Shown here one piece after another: positions 7,214-16,139 of a DNA stretch of 34,208 bases. The notes under the pieces are model-generated. The model saw nothing but the letters and a program-made list of their open reading frames with translations, did not search any database and was not told where the DNA came from. The translations under genes and the position numbers were made by a program. The stretch comes from Prochlorococcus sp. AG-311-J23 (lineage in GTDB: Bacteria > Cyanobacteriota > Cyanobacteriia > PCC-6307 > Cyanobiaceae), in NCBI GenBank assembly GCA_003284375.1, contig QBVL01000017.1, positions 1-34,208 on the forward strand, in the 5' to 3' direction. Positions within the stretch are counted from its first letter, which is position 1. The number at the start of each line of letters is the position of its first letter.

Positions 7214-7593
7214 GGAAGAGGAATGTAAAAATTAGAAGAATTTATATAACTACCACTTTACTTGTCTTTTCTTTATATGGACTTTTGTTTTCGATTTCAT
7301 CGTAATCAAAGGTTATTTATTTATTGCTTTTCTATTCAATTTGGACTTACGATGATTTTAAAAGCTTTTTGTGGATTTTGAAAACCATTTCACACTAAGA
7401 ACCTTTGTGAGTCGTCAAAATTTTTGTTGAATTTATTCAATGTGTGGAGTCAAATCATTTGAATCGAAATTACTTTTTTATATCGGCGGCATAACTATGG
7501 GTATTTCAACCAAATCATATGAGGTTATCACCTAAATAAGAAGTCAATATTTTGAATAACTACTCGCACCATTAATAAAAAGCCTAGTAGTTC
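7214..7593. other. Gene-poor stretch
   Basis: About 380 AT-rich bases. A 34-codon frame starting near 7303 (MDFCFRFHRNQRLF) lacks convincing composition. No terminator or regulatory site is recognised. Confidence 0.5.
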
Positions 7594-7839
7594 TTGCGTA
7601 TTGCTTCTATAGATTCAAATGATATAACTAAAATAAGTTGCATTGTGACATTGTCTATCTTTAAGCGCCTAAGAAATAGGTTATTATTAAAAAAGATTGA
7701 CAATAGCAAATGTTATTCAAGATGTGAAATGGAACCTTTGCCTAATGATATTTATCAAGAAATTGTTGATTTTCAATCCGATGTGAATAGACCTATAGAT
7801 ATATCTATTTATAGGGAATTCAAAAAGGACGCTGCATGA
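7594..7839 (+). CDS. Hypothetical protein, up to 81 aa, start uncertain
   Basis: The frame is open from a TTG at 7594, with a GTG at 7645 and the first ATG only at about residue 46. The last part, MEPLPNDIYQEIVDFQSDVN, then RPIDISIYREFKKDAA, looks like a real soluble helix-rich protein; the first part is basic (FKRLRNRLLLKKIDN). A weak terminator overlaps the stop. The coordinates give the outer limit. Confidence 0.4.
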   Translation: MRIASIDSNDITKISCIVTLSIFKRLRNRLLLKKIDNSKCYSRCEMEPLPNDIYQEIVDFQSDVNRPIDISIYREFKKDAA

Positions 7840-7857
7840 GCTACAGCCTTATTTTTT
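7825..7857 (+). terminator. Weak terminator at the end of the 7594-7839 gene
   Basis: GCTG at 7831-7834 pairs with CAGC at 7844-7847, and the flanking AGG/CTT bases add pairs across a small bulge. TT-A-TTTTTT follows. Confidence 0.4.
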
Positions 7858-8000
7858 CTTAGTTATTTATTGTTACCATTGATCTATTGACAGGGTATTA
7901 TTTTTCCAACTGTGCAATTTTGTTCAATAAACCGTATTAAATTTTCACTTGAATTTTTGAATGACTGTAAAGTTAAAGAAAGAAGTATTATTTTTAATTG

Positions 8001-8204
8001 ATGGATAGCTTAAAAGCAAAGTCCTTAGCTAATGAATTAAATGAGTTAGCATGTAAAGGATGCACTGAGGGTTGGCTTGGAAAACACGATGGGCTATCAG
8101 ATCCGATTCAAGACATTAATGAGTGTGCCTCTCTTGGGTTTATTACGCCTGAACGGCAAGAGCGAATAATTAATGAAGTCAAAGAAATTAATGCTGAAAA
8201 TTAA
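8001..8204 (+). CDS. Small hypothetical protein, 67 aa
   Basis: ATG 8001 (a TTG lies directly upstream). It contains ELACKGCTEGWLGKHDGLSD (Cys-x-x-Cys, then a Trp-Gly stretch) followed by PIQDINECASLGFITPERQE. Soluble, with three Cys, so metal binding or redox use is possible but unproven. It is first of three close genes in one direction (5-base gap to the next). Confidence 0.6.
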   Translation: MDSLKAKSLANELNELACKGCTEGWLGKHDGLSDPIQDINECASLGFITPERQERIINEVKEINAEN

Positions 8205-8209
8205 GTAAT

Positions 8210-8473
8210 ATGGATAACAAAAAAGGAAATAGTCCAAGTAAGTTTTCCGTTCCTCCTTTTGCTTCAGATGATGATATTTGGATTAAAATTCTTGAAGTTT
8301 TAACAGCTTCAGAACAGTTGGAGGCTAGCCGTTCAAAATCAGAGTTCAATGATCCATATATGGGTGGTAAAGAGATTATTGTTAAACGATCTGATCAGTC
8401 TGATATAGCTGTTGCTTTGCTGTCTGAGGTCACTGCTAATTGTGATGAATGGGCAATATACAGAGAACTTTAG
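8210..8473 (+). CDS. Small hypothetical protein, 87 aa
   Basis: ATG 8210, 5 bases after the previous stop. Acidic to neutral and soluble, with SVPPFASDDDIWIKILEVLT, then SEFNDPYMGGKEIIVKRSDQ, ending CDEWAIYREL. No signal or membrane segment. It is second of three tightly spaced genes, likely one transcript. No family recognised. Confidence 0.6.
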   Translation: MDNKKGNSPSKFSVPPFASDDDIWIKILEVLTASEQLEASRSKSEFNDPYMGGKEIIVKRSDQSDIAVALLSEVTANCDEWAIYREL

Positions 8474-8474
8474 A

Positions 8475-8654
8475 ATGGATACTTTTTCATTAATAGCTTT
8501 TGTAACCCTTGTCTTATTAGTTTCGACTTTAATCTTTCTTTCCCTATTATTTAGAAATTTAATTAGAAAGCAAATTGATGATCAAATGAAAGAAATGATT
8601 CCTGTAAAAGCTATTAGAGAACGAATAGGAATAAAAATTAGACTTAGAAAGTAG
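8475..8654 (+). CDS. Small membrane protein, 59 aa
   Basis: ATG 8475 is one base after the previous stop; earlier starts in this frame lie inside the upstream gene. A hydrophobic N-terminal helix (FSLIAFVTLVLLVSTLIFLS, residues 4-23) is followed by a basic tail (RKQIDDQMKEMIPVKAIRER). It is the end of the three-gene cluster and probably anchors in the membrane with a cytosolic tail. Function unknown. Confidence 0.65.
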   Translation: MDTFSLIAFVTLVLLVSTLIFLSLLFRNLIRKQIDDQMKEMIPVKAIRERIGIKIRLRK

Positions 8655-8916
8655 CATAAAGTTTTTAAATTTAATTTTGACTGAGTTGTGTATAAACGTT
8701 TCTTTTTTTATGAAGTGTATTTTTTTTTATATGACTATTATTATGAGCTATGAAATCTTAGCTTTATCACCATTCCGCCGAAGCGTTTCATTTTGAATTA
8801 GATTCATTTATCAGTATTTCTTATACTTAAGCTTTAGTATTTAAGCTTTAGTAAGTAATACCGATAGAAAAAAATTAAAAGAAAGGATATATTGTGACCA
8901 ATTATACGAGACTTTT

Positions 8917-9075
8917 ATGAATACGATAGATACTAAAAAAATGTCCCAAGGACAAGTTGATCCAATTGATGATTATCTAGAGTGTGTTACATATTGCTCA
9001 ATATCTAGCAGAGCTGAAGAGAGTGACTGCCAAACTATATGCATGGAAAGGCATTTAAAAAGCTCATATTTTTGA
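8917..9075 (+). CDS. Mini-protein with twin CX3C motif, 52 aa
   Basis: ATG 8917 to TGA 9075. The product reads MSQGQVDPIDDYLECVTYCS, then ISSRAEESDCQTICMERHLK. Two CX3C motifs (C23/C27 and C38/C42) are separated by ten residues. In other systems such twin CX3C helices form a disulfide-linked hairpin or bind metal; that is analogy only. The gene is isolated, with AT-rich DNA on both sides. Confidence 0.6.
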   Translation: MNTIDTKKMSQGQVDPIDDYLECVTYCSISSRAEESDCQTICMERHLKSSYF

Positions 9076-9456
9076 ATTTCATAGAAATTAAACTTCTAAT
9101 AAACCTTATCTTTATTGTTCTTAAATCTGCATTTGAATCTCCATTTTATATAAGAGATCTAATTATATACTCCTTTAATGTGCGAACAGAATATAGTAAA
9201 AAAGCATAACAATTAAATAGGAATTTATATACTTGCGAATATTGTTGTTTCATTGATAAAAAATGTTTTAATTATTACTTAATGATTCTAGATTTTTTAA
9301 TACTGCAAAGTTATGGATGTAGTTAAAAGGGTAATATTCCTGAATAATCTTCTATTAAAATTTATTTTTTGATGTTGAGGTAATAATAAAAGGTTTAAAT
9401 ACTTATGAAAAAAGTTTTTAAAATTGCCATCATTAACTAGATAGTATTTTAAAATT
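9076..9456. other. AT-rich gene-poor stretch
   Basis: About 380 bases with no convincing reading frame over 30 codons on either strand and no clear terminator. Confidence 0.55.
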
Positions 9457-9630
9457 TTGGCACATCCCATATCTTGGTATTGGCTTGTTGGCTTTTTTCT
9501 GTGGATGGTTCACAACGTTTTAGTTCTTAATCGTAAAGTCAATATTGATAGAGAACGGCATATCTCGAGGAGATTCAATGCAATCTCAAGGCTCTATCCA
9601 GAAGGTACATTTATTTCATATCGGCAATAA
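9457..9630 (+). CDS. Small membrane protein with TTG start, 57 aa
   Basis: The frame reads (TTG)AHPISWYWLVGFFLWMVHN, then VLVLNRKVNIDRERHISRRF. One hydrophobic, Trp-rich helix (residues 5-24) is followed by a basic region and a short end, PEGTFISYRQ. Only TTG 9457 allows the full helix; the first ATG would cut it to 41 residues. Composition resembles other picocyanobacterial mini membrane proteins. No family recognised. Confidence 0.45.
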   Translation: MAHPISWYWLVGFFLWMVHNVLVLNRKVNIDRERHISRRFNAISRLYPEGTFISYRQ

Positions 9631-9675
9631 ATAATTAGTTGATATTAAATTATCTTCAGCCCTTCCTTAGTTTGT

Positions 9676-9813
9676 TTAATAATGGGGAGGCTTAGAAGTT
9701 TCTTGAGGGAAATATTCTTCAGTGTCATTCTCATATGTATCAACTTTCTTTTTGAAGTATTCCTCTGAAGGATCAACCCCATCGTTATCTGGATTGATTT
9801 TGTCTTTTATCAT
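9676..9813 (-). CDS. Small acidic hypothetical protein, 45 aa
   Basis: ATG 9813 to TAA 9676. Begins MIKDKINPDNDGVDPSEEYF and ends FPQETSKPPHY. Rich in Asp, Glu, Lys and Pro, probably mostly unstructured. It lies downstream of the 63-aa membrane gene at 9873 in the same direction, with a 59-base gap. Confidence 0.5.
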   Translation of the reverse strand: MIKDKINPDNDGVDPSEEYFKKKVDTYENDTEEYFPQETSKPPHY

Positions 9814-9872
9814 TTAAAAATTTTTCTTTGGAATGTATGCTTTCGCAAGATCATCAGATTTGTCAATGTGCT

Positions 9873-10064
9873 TTATCCAGCTATCCCATTGCAAATAATT
9901 CCTGCTTTGGCCATTGAAAGTAAAACAAGTTGATGAAAGCTTGGAACTGCTTTATCTAAGGCTATGAGAAATATAAGCAATGACATTGATGTCATTGAAA
10001 GATATTGCATCCAATGAATACCTGCCTTGTCAAGTCCATTTTTATCAAAACTTGTACTAGTCAT
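9873..10064 (-). CDS. Small membrane protein, 63 aa
   Basis: ATG 10064. Soluble start (MTSTSFDKNGLDKAGIHWMQ), then hydrophobic MTSMSLLIFLIALDKAVPSF and VLLSMAKAGIICNGIAG, giving one or two membrane helices. It lies downstream of the GH57 gene in the same direction (96-base gap), so cotranscription is possible. No family recognised. Confidence 0.55.
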   Translation of the reverse strand: MTSTSFDKNGLDKAGIHWMQYLSMTSMSLLIFLIALDKAVPSFHQLVLLSMAKAGIICNGIAG

Positions 10065-10160
10065 TTCATTAAAGCCTTGGTGCGTGACATTAACCCAAAA
10101 AATTATTTTATGCTAGTTATTTCTTTTTCTTGATTGATCACTTTACAAAACGGTCCGACT

Positions 10161-11630
10161 TTATTGAGATGAAATTTCTAAGCTTTTAAGTACCTCTTTA
10201 CCTTTTTCGAAGATCGTTTTAGCGTAATTAGTCCATTTACCCTGTCCCCAATAACGGAAACAGCTTGTTTCCAGTAGCAAAAGGTATAGGAGTGCTTTTT
10301 GATAACTTTGGTTTTTTGTTATTGATGGATTCTGAACTACTAGATTGTCAAATGTTTCATGGAAATATGAACTTAGTTTTGAAATTGGTTCTAAAACATT
10401 ATTGTATCCATCCTCCCAACTCAAGTCGTTAGTCCAGCTAGCTCCATTCAAAGAAAAAGATTTATCTTCCTCTTTTAATTCTTCAATTGCTTTCTTAAAT
10501 GTTATTGGTGTTATTGGTCCGGATATCTTTTCCCATATTTTGTGTTGATCGATTGCTTGTATCAACGGATAAGTATCTTCATCTATATTTGAAGTCTCTA
10601 GAAAGTCGAGGTATTCAGATCCGTTCAAAGCAATTGTGGGACTTAAATTTGTTTTTGGACCAATTCTTTTATACGCCTGAATAAAAGCTTGAGGAAATTC
10701 GTTCATCATCACTCCTCCATTCTCTCCATCAGCAATTTGGGAAACAAGTGTGGGAATATTTTGTTGCCCTATGTTTTGTTTACATAGACCAAGTGCCTCG
10801 TAATAAGGTTGCATTTGCCCAACAAGTTTTGTATCTGACCCTTGAGTTTTTATAAGTGAAAGTATTGAGATGGTTTCTCCATTACATCCTTGAGCTTTAA
10901 GCATATTGGGAATATATTTCTGCTCGTCTTTTAGGCTGGAGCCATCTAAATTTTGAACGCTATGTTCTTGAACCATTACCCATCGATATCCACATTCTTT
11001 AAGAGCTTTTATTAGTTGAAAAAGAACATCAGGATGGTTTGGAAGATGCATCTCAGGAAGAGAGAATCCATTTACTCGATGTAATGCATCTTCTCCGAAT
11101 AATGCTTTGAAGTGATGCTGCCAGGCTGTAATCTGTAATTTAAAGTCAGAAGGTGGTGTCGAAGATGCTACAGCATGACTCCAAAAGGTTCCTAGCCATT
11201 CCACATGTGGTTGAACAGTTTTATCACAAGTAAGGATCTGTAACGATGAGAGGATATCCTCTCGGCCCATCTGTTCAATTCCCCATAAAAGATTTCCGGA
11301 ATAATCAAGCATTATTTTCGGATCATATCCATCTTTTATCAGACTTGGAATGATTTCAGCTAGACGTTTATAGCATTGAGCAAATGGTTCTGCATTGTGA
11401 TTATCTCCTTCTGAAGTGTGTTCAAACATATATTGCAAATGTGAAATGAGCTCTCCATTCTTACCTGCTGGAATTGTTGGCTGATGCATATGGAGAGCGC
11501 ATGCAAATCCTGAATTCACATTCTCTAAATTAAACTTGTCTTTGAATTGACTAATATCTCTTTTCCTATTTACTAATTCGTTAATTTCAGATTCAAAGCC
11601 ACATATCGTTGGTAAATCTTTATTCTTCAT
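10161..11630 (-). CDS. Glycoside hydrolase family 57 protein
   Basis: 489 residues. The diagnostic GH57 start motif is present as ALHMHQP (45-51). The segment GFSLPEMHLPNH (188-199) contains the Pro-Glu pair expected around the catalytic nucleophile region. GH57 enzymes act on alpha-glucans (amylase, branching enzyme, 4-alpha-glucanotransferase), so a role in glycogen turnover is likely; the exact activity cannot be read. No signal peptide, so cytosolic. The end WGQGKWTNYAKTIF is typical of cyanobacterial members. ATG 11630 leaves about 40 residues before the fold. It stands alone in its promoter interval. Confidence 0.88.
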   Translation of the reverse strand: MKNKDLPTICGFESEINELVNRKRDISQFKDKFNLENVNSGFACALHMHQPTIPAGKNGELISHLQYMFEHTSEGDNHNAEPFAQCYKRLAEIIPSLIKDGYDPKIMLDYSGNLLWGIEQMGREDILSSLQILTCDKTVQPHVEWLGTFWSHAVASSTPPSDFKLQITAWQHHFKALFGEDALHRVNGFSLPEMHLPNHPDVLFQLIKALKECGYRWVMVQEHSVQNLDGSSLKDEQKYIPNMLKAQGCNGETISILSLIKTQGSDTKLVGQMQPYYEALGLCKQNIGQQNIPTLVSQIADGENGGVMMNEFPQAFIQAYKRIGPKTNLSPTIALNGSEYLDFLETSNIDEDTYPLIQAIDQHKIWEKISGPITPITFKKAIEELKEEDKSFSLNGASWTNDLSWEDGYNNVLEPISKLSSYFHETFDNLVVQNPSITKNQSYQKALLYLLLLETSCFRYWGQGKWTNYAKTIFEKGKEVLKSLEISSQ

Positions 11631-11837
11631 TTTTTTGGGGTAATATATCTAAAGTAATTCCCCCTTAAAGGGCACTTATAAAACTAATCAAGAGTATAGA
11701 CAATAAAAAAAAATTTTCAGAGTTTTAAATTGTTTTTTGTTCCATTCATTGAGAAGTAATTTATAACCTCAATTTTCTGGTAGTTATTACCTTAGAAATA
11801 AAAAATATCTAAATTAAGTTTATTATCCCTGATAATA

Positions 11838-12398
11838 TTAATAAACACTAATTGATTGCAATAGAAAATTTATCTTCCCAGGCTTAAAACCAGGATTAAG
11901 TTCTCCTGGTCTGCCGAATTTAGAATGTAGTAATTGAAATTGGCTTATAGCATCTGCTTTAAATTTAATAGGTAATGATATTTTTTTTGCAAGAACAGTT
12001 GGTTCAAGGCTTTCAAAAGGAACTTTTATGGTGGTTGTCCCAAATCTTTTTGTATCTATTTCTGCTACCCATCTAAGCCCACCAGGTGACTTGTTTAAAA
12101 AAAACTCTTTTAATCCTAAAATTCCATATTTACATGAAACTCCAAATTTTAAAGTTCTACCTTTACCTTCAATTTTTAATTCAAAACCTTGATAACTCGA
12201 TAAATCTAGAACTGGTGAAAATATTGGAGATTTGCAACTAACAAAACCCCCTTTTTCCTCAACTACAACACCTTCAAGGGAGAGGCCTTTTGAGGAAGCT
12301 CTACAAATTGCCTTGCTTGAACCTCCCATAATAGTGTCATTCAACGAAAACCAATCATCAAAATCACTGGATGACACGACTTTTGATAGCTCAGGCAT
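11838..12398 (-). CDS. CIA30-like protein, 186 aa
   Basis: The start SSDFDDWFSLNDTIMGGSSK (10-29) carries the W-x-x-x-N-D-x-x-M-G-G-x-S motif of the CIA30 (complex I intermediate-associated protein 30) family. The later parts GFELKIEGKGRTLKFGVSCK and FKADAISQFQLLHSKFGRPG fit the galactose-binding-like beta fold of that family. Length is normal. In mitochondria CIA30 helps complex I assembly; in cyanobacteria the role is not settled, and a link to NDH or thylakoid complexes is inference. No signal or membrane segment. Monocistronic by spacing. Confidence 0.85.
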   Translation of the reverse strand: MPELSKVVSSSDFDDWFSLNDTIMGGSSKAICRASSKGLSLEGVVVEEKGGFVSCKSPIFSPVLDLSSYQGFELKIEGKGRTLKFGVSCKYGILGLKEFFLNKSPGGLRWVAEIDTKRFGTTTIKVPFESLEPTVLAKKISLPIKFKADAISQFQLLHSKFGRPGELNPGFKPGKINFLLQSISVY

Positions 12399-12613
12399 TT
12401 CTCATCAACGATTTTTCTAACTCTATAAAATTTTTTTATGAATTATGAGTTCAAAAATGTAGATTTGACCAGATAAAGAAATATACCTCTTCAGGGCATT
12501 TAAAGATTTTTAAGGTCTTAAGCTGTCTTTTTACATATCTAATCAGGCTATCAGTGAAGTTTCTTATATGAAATTATTCGATTGAGTTGGCTTAGAGATT
12601 CATCCAGTAATGG

Positions 12614-12787
12614 TCAATTATTAAAGATAAGGCAACCCGGAGAGGATGGATTTATGGAGCATTCAGTATCCCAAAAGCTGGAAACTTTGCCGACTTCCCA
12701 ATGATTAATCATTGTCTGTAATTCCTTGATTCTTTCTTTAGCTACTTGAATTTTTTCAAGGACATTTGATGAAGCTTCTTTCTTCAT
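12614..12787 (-). CDS. CP12-like mini-protein, 57 aa
   Basis: ATG 12787 follows a GAGG ribosome site 6 bases upstream, which decides this start over the GTG at 12808. N-terminal helix EKIQVAKERIKELQTMINHW, then WDTECSINPSSPGCLIFNN at the end. The C-x8-C loop with N-P and the final aromatic/acidic residues matches the C-terminal loop of CP12 (C-x-x-N-P-x-x-P-x-C-x-x-[YF]-[DE]-D), which inserts into GAPDH. A clear AWD-VEEL core is missing. A second copy lies at 29697-29858. GAPDH/PRK binding is inferred, not shown. Confidence 0.75.
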   Translation of the reverse strand: MKKEASSNVLEKIQVAKERIKELQTMINHWEVGKVSSFWDTECSINPSSPGCLIFNN

Positions 12788-12922
12788 GATTTTCCTCGTT
12801 ACTATCACTATTTAACTACTAAATTGATATTAAATCTATCGATATAATTACGGATGTATTTGTTCCTATTAGAAATTGAATAAATCTATTGAGGTAAACT
12901 TCTGTTTTTTCTTATTTAAAAT

Positions 12923-13186
12923 CTATCTTTGGTTGAAATAGAACGAATTACAAAAATTACCAACGTTGTTTGTCTCAGCTTTAAGACCTGTTTTATCAGC
13001 GATCACTTTGATCTTCTCGTTCTTTTCCTCTAATGAATAGTCATTCTGATTAAGGTACATTGTGTAGTATTCTCTACATAAATTTGATAATTCTTTCTCT
13101 CTTGAAAAGGGTATTCGACCTACAGCCATAACAATCAGAGCAAGAGCGATTACTCCTGTAAAAGCTTTATTGAGTGAGTTAGTCAT
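12923..13186 (-). CDS. Hypothetical protein with N-terminal membrane anchor, 87 aa
   Basis: ATG 13186. MTNSLNKAFTGVIALALIVM gives a hydrophobic N-terminal segment (residues 9-23), either an anchor or an uncleaved signal. The rest is soluble and charged (EYYTMYLNQNDYSLEEKNEK) with two Cys (NLCREYY; NFCNSFYF) that could pair outside the cytoplasm. It is 42 bases downstream of the CrtISO-like gene in the same direction. Function unknown. Confidence 0.6.
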   Translation of the reverse strand: MTNSLNKAFTGVIALALIVMAVGRIPFSREKELSNLCREYYTMYLNQNDYSLEEKNEKIKVIADKTGLKAETNNVGNFCNSFYFNQR

Positions 13187-13228
13187 TTGATTTGTATTTT
13201 CATGTTATCTAGTAACCATAGGCGTTTT

Positions 13229-14758
13229 TTATATGCCAAGCTCTTCGATTAGATCTCTTTGAAATTTGGAACCAAGAATTGTATTGGCGGCCGAGGCGCC
13301 ACTGGCTGCTACAGGCGGTATCCCGATCCCTGGAAATGTACTTGAGCCACACAATAATAGATTTTTAATTGGAGTCTTATTCCCTGGGAAAAGCCCTTCT
13401 GCAGCTGATAAGGCTGGACCATAACTTCCATTTCTTGAATTTAAAAATTTTTGATGTGTAAGTGGTGTACCTAGCATTTTTATTTCAATTCTTTCTTCTA
13501 TATCAGGCACCAATTTTTTTAATGGTTTCCAGAAAACTGAGCAGCGCTCTTCTTTTGTCCTTTCATATTCTTTTGTACCAATTTTAAGGTTTTCCCATCT
13601 CTCCCACGGTTCATTAGCAGGTGTGTACCCGTGAAGAATATGTTTATTTGGTGGTGACATTGTCGGATCCAATGCCGATGGAATAGAGAGAACTACAACA
13701 TTTCTTTCAGCAGTAATACCTTTTGACCAATCATCAACCCATATTGAATGGAGTGGAATATCTTCCAGTCCTTCTGCATTAAATCCAAGATGAAGATGAA
13801 GAAATGACTTACATTTTGGAGTCCTTGACCTTTCTTTTCTCCAATTTTGAGATATCTCTTTTGGTATTAAATCAACAGTATTCCAAATATCTGCATTACT
13901 AACAATATGTTCTGCAAATATTTTCTCACCGTTTTTTAACTCAATACCTATTGCTTTATTCTTTTTTATGATTATCTGACTAACTTTTGAATTAAGTTGA
14001 AGATCCCCTCCAAATGAGTAAATTCCATCTAATAGTGCCTTAACGATTGATTCACTTCCCCCTTTTGGATATTCCAAGTAGGCATCTGTTTTAAACCAAT
14101 CATCAAAAAGTGTTGCCATGGCGGCTGCATTTGTTTCGTCTTCAGATAAACCACTTATTAGAAAACAAAGTAATTCAACCCAATTTCTTAAAAATGGATC
14201 TTTAAGATGCTCATCAACTAAATTTCCAAATCCACCTCCTAGATATTTAAATGATTTCAAGTGAGTGAGAAGTGTTTTACTACGTTTTAAGAGTTGAAAA
14301 ACGGTTTCCTTATTTTGATTTAGAGCTAATAATGGAATTGCATTAGCAGCTGCACCAATTGGTTTAATCACTTGAATAAAATTTTCCCATTCTTTAACGG
14401 CATCTTTTCCGCTAATTGAATTGATCTGATCTAAAAATCGTCTATCTCCAACTCCAATCGTGTAGTCACCCTCGGGAATTTGAACATTCCAGTCTTGATA
14501 TTTAATTAAATCAACTTTTTGGTTAAGAGCTTTAAGGACTTGACCTAAGGGATTCGTCGTAGGCCAAGTACCTATTCCACTCCAAAGAGATGGACCAGAT
14601 TCAAATTTATAACCATTTTTTTCAAAGCCATGAGCAGCACCACCTGGTTTTGAGTGGCCCTCAAGAATTAGGACCTTTTTACCTGCTTTTGCGAGTAATC
14701 CTCCGCAACATAATCCTCCTATCCCACTTCCAATTACTATTACTTCTGGATTTTTCAT
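13229..14758 (-). CDS. CrtISO/phytoene-desaturase-like FAD oxidoreductase
   Basis: 509 residues. N-terminal FAD-binding motif VIVIGSGIGGLCCGGLLAKA (6-25), the acidic end of the beta-alpha-beta unit (LILEG), PGGAAHGFEKNGYKFESGPS, and C-terminal FPGIGIPPVAASGASAANTI, all typical of the carotenoid isomerase/desaturase superfamily. The GGAAHGFE-GYKFESGPSLW form is closer, from memory, to the CRTISO-like paralog group than to true prolycopene isomerase CrtH, so no symbol is given. Likely a membrane-surface enzyme of carotenoid or related lipid chemistry. The PAP/fibrillin gene lies 92 bases upstream in the same direction, supporting a lipid/pigment context. Confidence 0.88.
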   Translation of the reverse strand: MKNPEVIVIGSGIGGLCCGGLLAKAGKKVLILEGHSKPGGAAHGFEKNGYKFESGPSLWSGIGTWPTTNPLGQVLKALNQKVDLIKYQDWNVQIPEGDYTIGVGDRRFLDQINSISGKDAVKEWENFIQVIKPIGAAANAIPLLALNQNKETVFQLLKRSKTLLTHLKSFKYLGGGFGNLVDEHLKDPFLRNWVELLCFLISGLSEDETNAAAMATLFDDWFKTDAYLEYPKGGSESIVKALLDGIYSFGGDLQLNSKVSQIIIKKNKAIGIELKNGEKIFAEHIVSNADIWNTVDLIPKEISQNWRKERSRTPKCKSFLHLHLGFNAEGLEDIPLHSIWVDDWSKGITAERNVVVLSIPSALDPTMSPPNKHILHGYTPANEPWERWENLKIGTKEYERTKEERCSVFWKPLKKLVPDIEERIEIKMLGTPLTHQKFLNSRNGSYGPALSAAEGLFPGNKTPIKNLLLCGSSTFPGIGIPPVAASGASAANTILGSKFQRDLIEELGI

Positions 14759-14850
14759 TTATTTGCTAATAAAGAGTTTTTCTTCTTTAGAGTTTCTACA
14801 ACAAATTCATCGTGATTGCTTCAGTTAACTGAATATTAAAAACATACTGA

Positions 14851-15612
14851 CTAAGTTTTTATTTGTTCAAGAAGAGGAATGGATGGACGTATATAAACAA
14901 ATAATGCTCCGTGCATATCCCTCACAATTCTTAAATCCTCGTCAACATAGATCACGCTAATTTCACAATTTGGATTTTCTTTATTCCATGGCAGAAGTTT
15001 CCATACTGTCTTAACGGGATACCACCTTTCCATGAGAATATTATCTACAAAAGGAATTCTCCCCAGACCATCAACCCCTGACACCTTAGTCTTCTCTAAC
15101 TCCATAGAAAGTATGTTGTCTTTTAATTGAAGTTCCTTAGCAAGCGTTATTACCCGACCCCCAAAAGTAGGCAAAAGTTTGAACCAACCAAGGATAGGGA
15201 TAGTTGTAAGACCAAAGATCGTAGTATCAAATGTAGAGATCATTTCTCCTTTAGTAAAATTGAGATATTGACCTACTCTGCCTACTGTTGATAAACCAAA
15301 TGATCCTACTTGTAAAAGATGAAGCTTGAAAAATAAATCGCTTTTTGATTTGTCGTTTAATGCCTTTTCAATAGCTAAAAAGAATGGAGAGCTTCTAAAT
15401 AACTCAACTGATGAGTAAATAAGCTCCCATTCACCTTCAATAGAACTCTGAGTTATTTCATCTGACAGTGGCAGTAGATCCTCAACCAGTTTTTTCATCT
15501 CTTCTAATTTATTTTGGTATGTGGGAGCAATCATCGCGTTCATTCTTTGACCTCTATCTGTTGCTGCTGCGACTTTGTAAATAAGAGCTTTTAGATCCTT
15601 CTTGTCTTTCAT
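14851..15612 (-). CDS. PAP/fibrillin family protein, 253 aa
   Basis: Plastid-lipid-associated protein (fibrillin) family. Typical features are the N-terminal LKALIYKVAAATDRGQR (8-23), GEWELIYSSVELFRSSPFF (60-78; family G-x-W-x-L-x-Y-T), the middle SFGLSTVGRVGQYLNF, and late MHGALFVYIRP. These lipocalin-like proteins bind lipids or carotenoids near thylakoids and help under light stress. The first residues of the family's conserved stretch (L-x-x-x-x-x-T-x-R-G) are in place, so ATG 15612 is a good start. It shares direction with the CrtISO-like gene downstream. Confidence 0.9.
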   Translation of the reverse strand: MKDKKDLKALIYKVAAATDRGQRMNAMIAPTYQNKLEEMKKLVEDLLPLSDEITQSSIEGEWELIYSSVELFRSSPFFLAIEKALNDKSKSDLFFKLHLLQVGSFGLSTVGRVGQYLNFTKGEMISTFDTTIFGLTTIPILGWFKLLPTFGGRVITLAKELQLKDNILSMELEKTKVSGVDGLGRIPFVDNILMERWYPVKTVWKLLPWNKENPNCEISVIYVDEDLRIVRDMHGALFVYIRPSIPLLEQIKT

Positions 15613-15743
15613 TTTATTTAATTGGTTAATTCGTTTTTAAACATCTTGACCTTAACTAAAATTTACGAAAGACTTTGACTTTATACATAGCTTTAACAAG
15701 TAATATTTGTGCGTTTCTAATTGATTTGGCTTATAACATTCAT

Positions 15744-15896
15744 ATGATTACAACCAAAACCTTACTACTGACAATATTTGTTCCCTTGGCGTGTTTTAAA
15801 CTTTTTGGATTCTATAAAAAAATTCTCATGGTCTCAGAACCGTCCTTAAAGCAAATTAAAGCAAAATTAGAAAGAACATTTTCAATAGATAGCTAA
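15744..15896 (+). CDS. Possible mini membrane protein, 50 aa
   Basis: From ATG 15744: MITTKTLLLTIFVPLACFKL, then FGFYKKILMVSEPSLKQIKA and a charged end. One helix plus a basic tail. A TTG at 15675 would add 23 residues and another hydrophobic stretch. No ribosome site is obvious and no family is recognised; coding status is uncertain. Confidence 0.4.
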   Translation: MITTKTLLLTIFVPLACFKLFGFYKKILMVSEPSLKQIKAKLERTFSIDS

Positions 15897-16103
15897 GTTG
15901 ATTATTTGATTTTTTTTTATAACGCGTATGTTTACTACTTTTTACTATTTTCATAAGGAATAAACCATTAATACCTTCTTGATAGTCATTTTTGATTTAA
16001 GTGAGACTTTCCGTCCTTTTATTAAAATAAGACTATGACTTGTTTTTTTTATCTTACGACTTTTTTGAACTTTATTTCTAAGAATTAGCAATATACAAAT
16101 CCT

Positions 16104-16123
16104 ATTTACATCTACGTGTAAAT
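16104..16123. repeat. Short inverted repeat upstream of the first histone-like gene
   Basis: ATTTACA at 16104-16110 pairs with TGTAAAT at 16117-16123 (6-base loop). It lies about 60 bases before the gene start and could be an operator; it is not seen at the second copy. Confidence 0.45.
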
Positions 16124-16139
16124 AGATTGTTCGGTTTGG

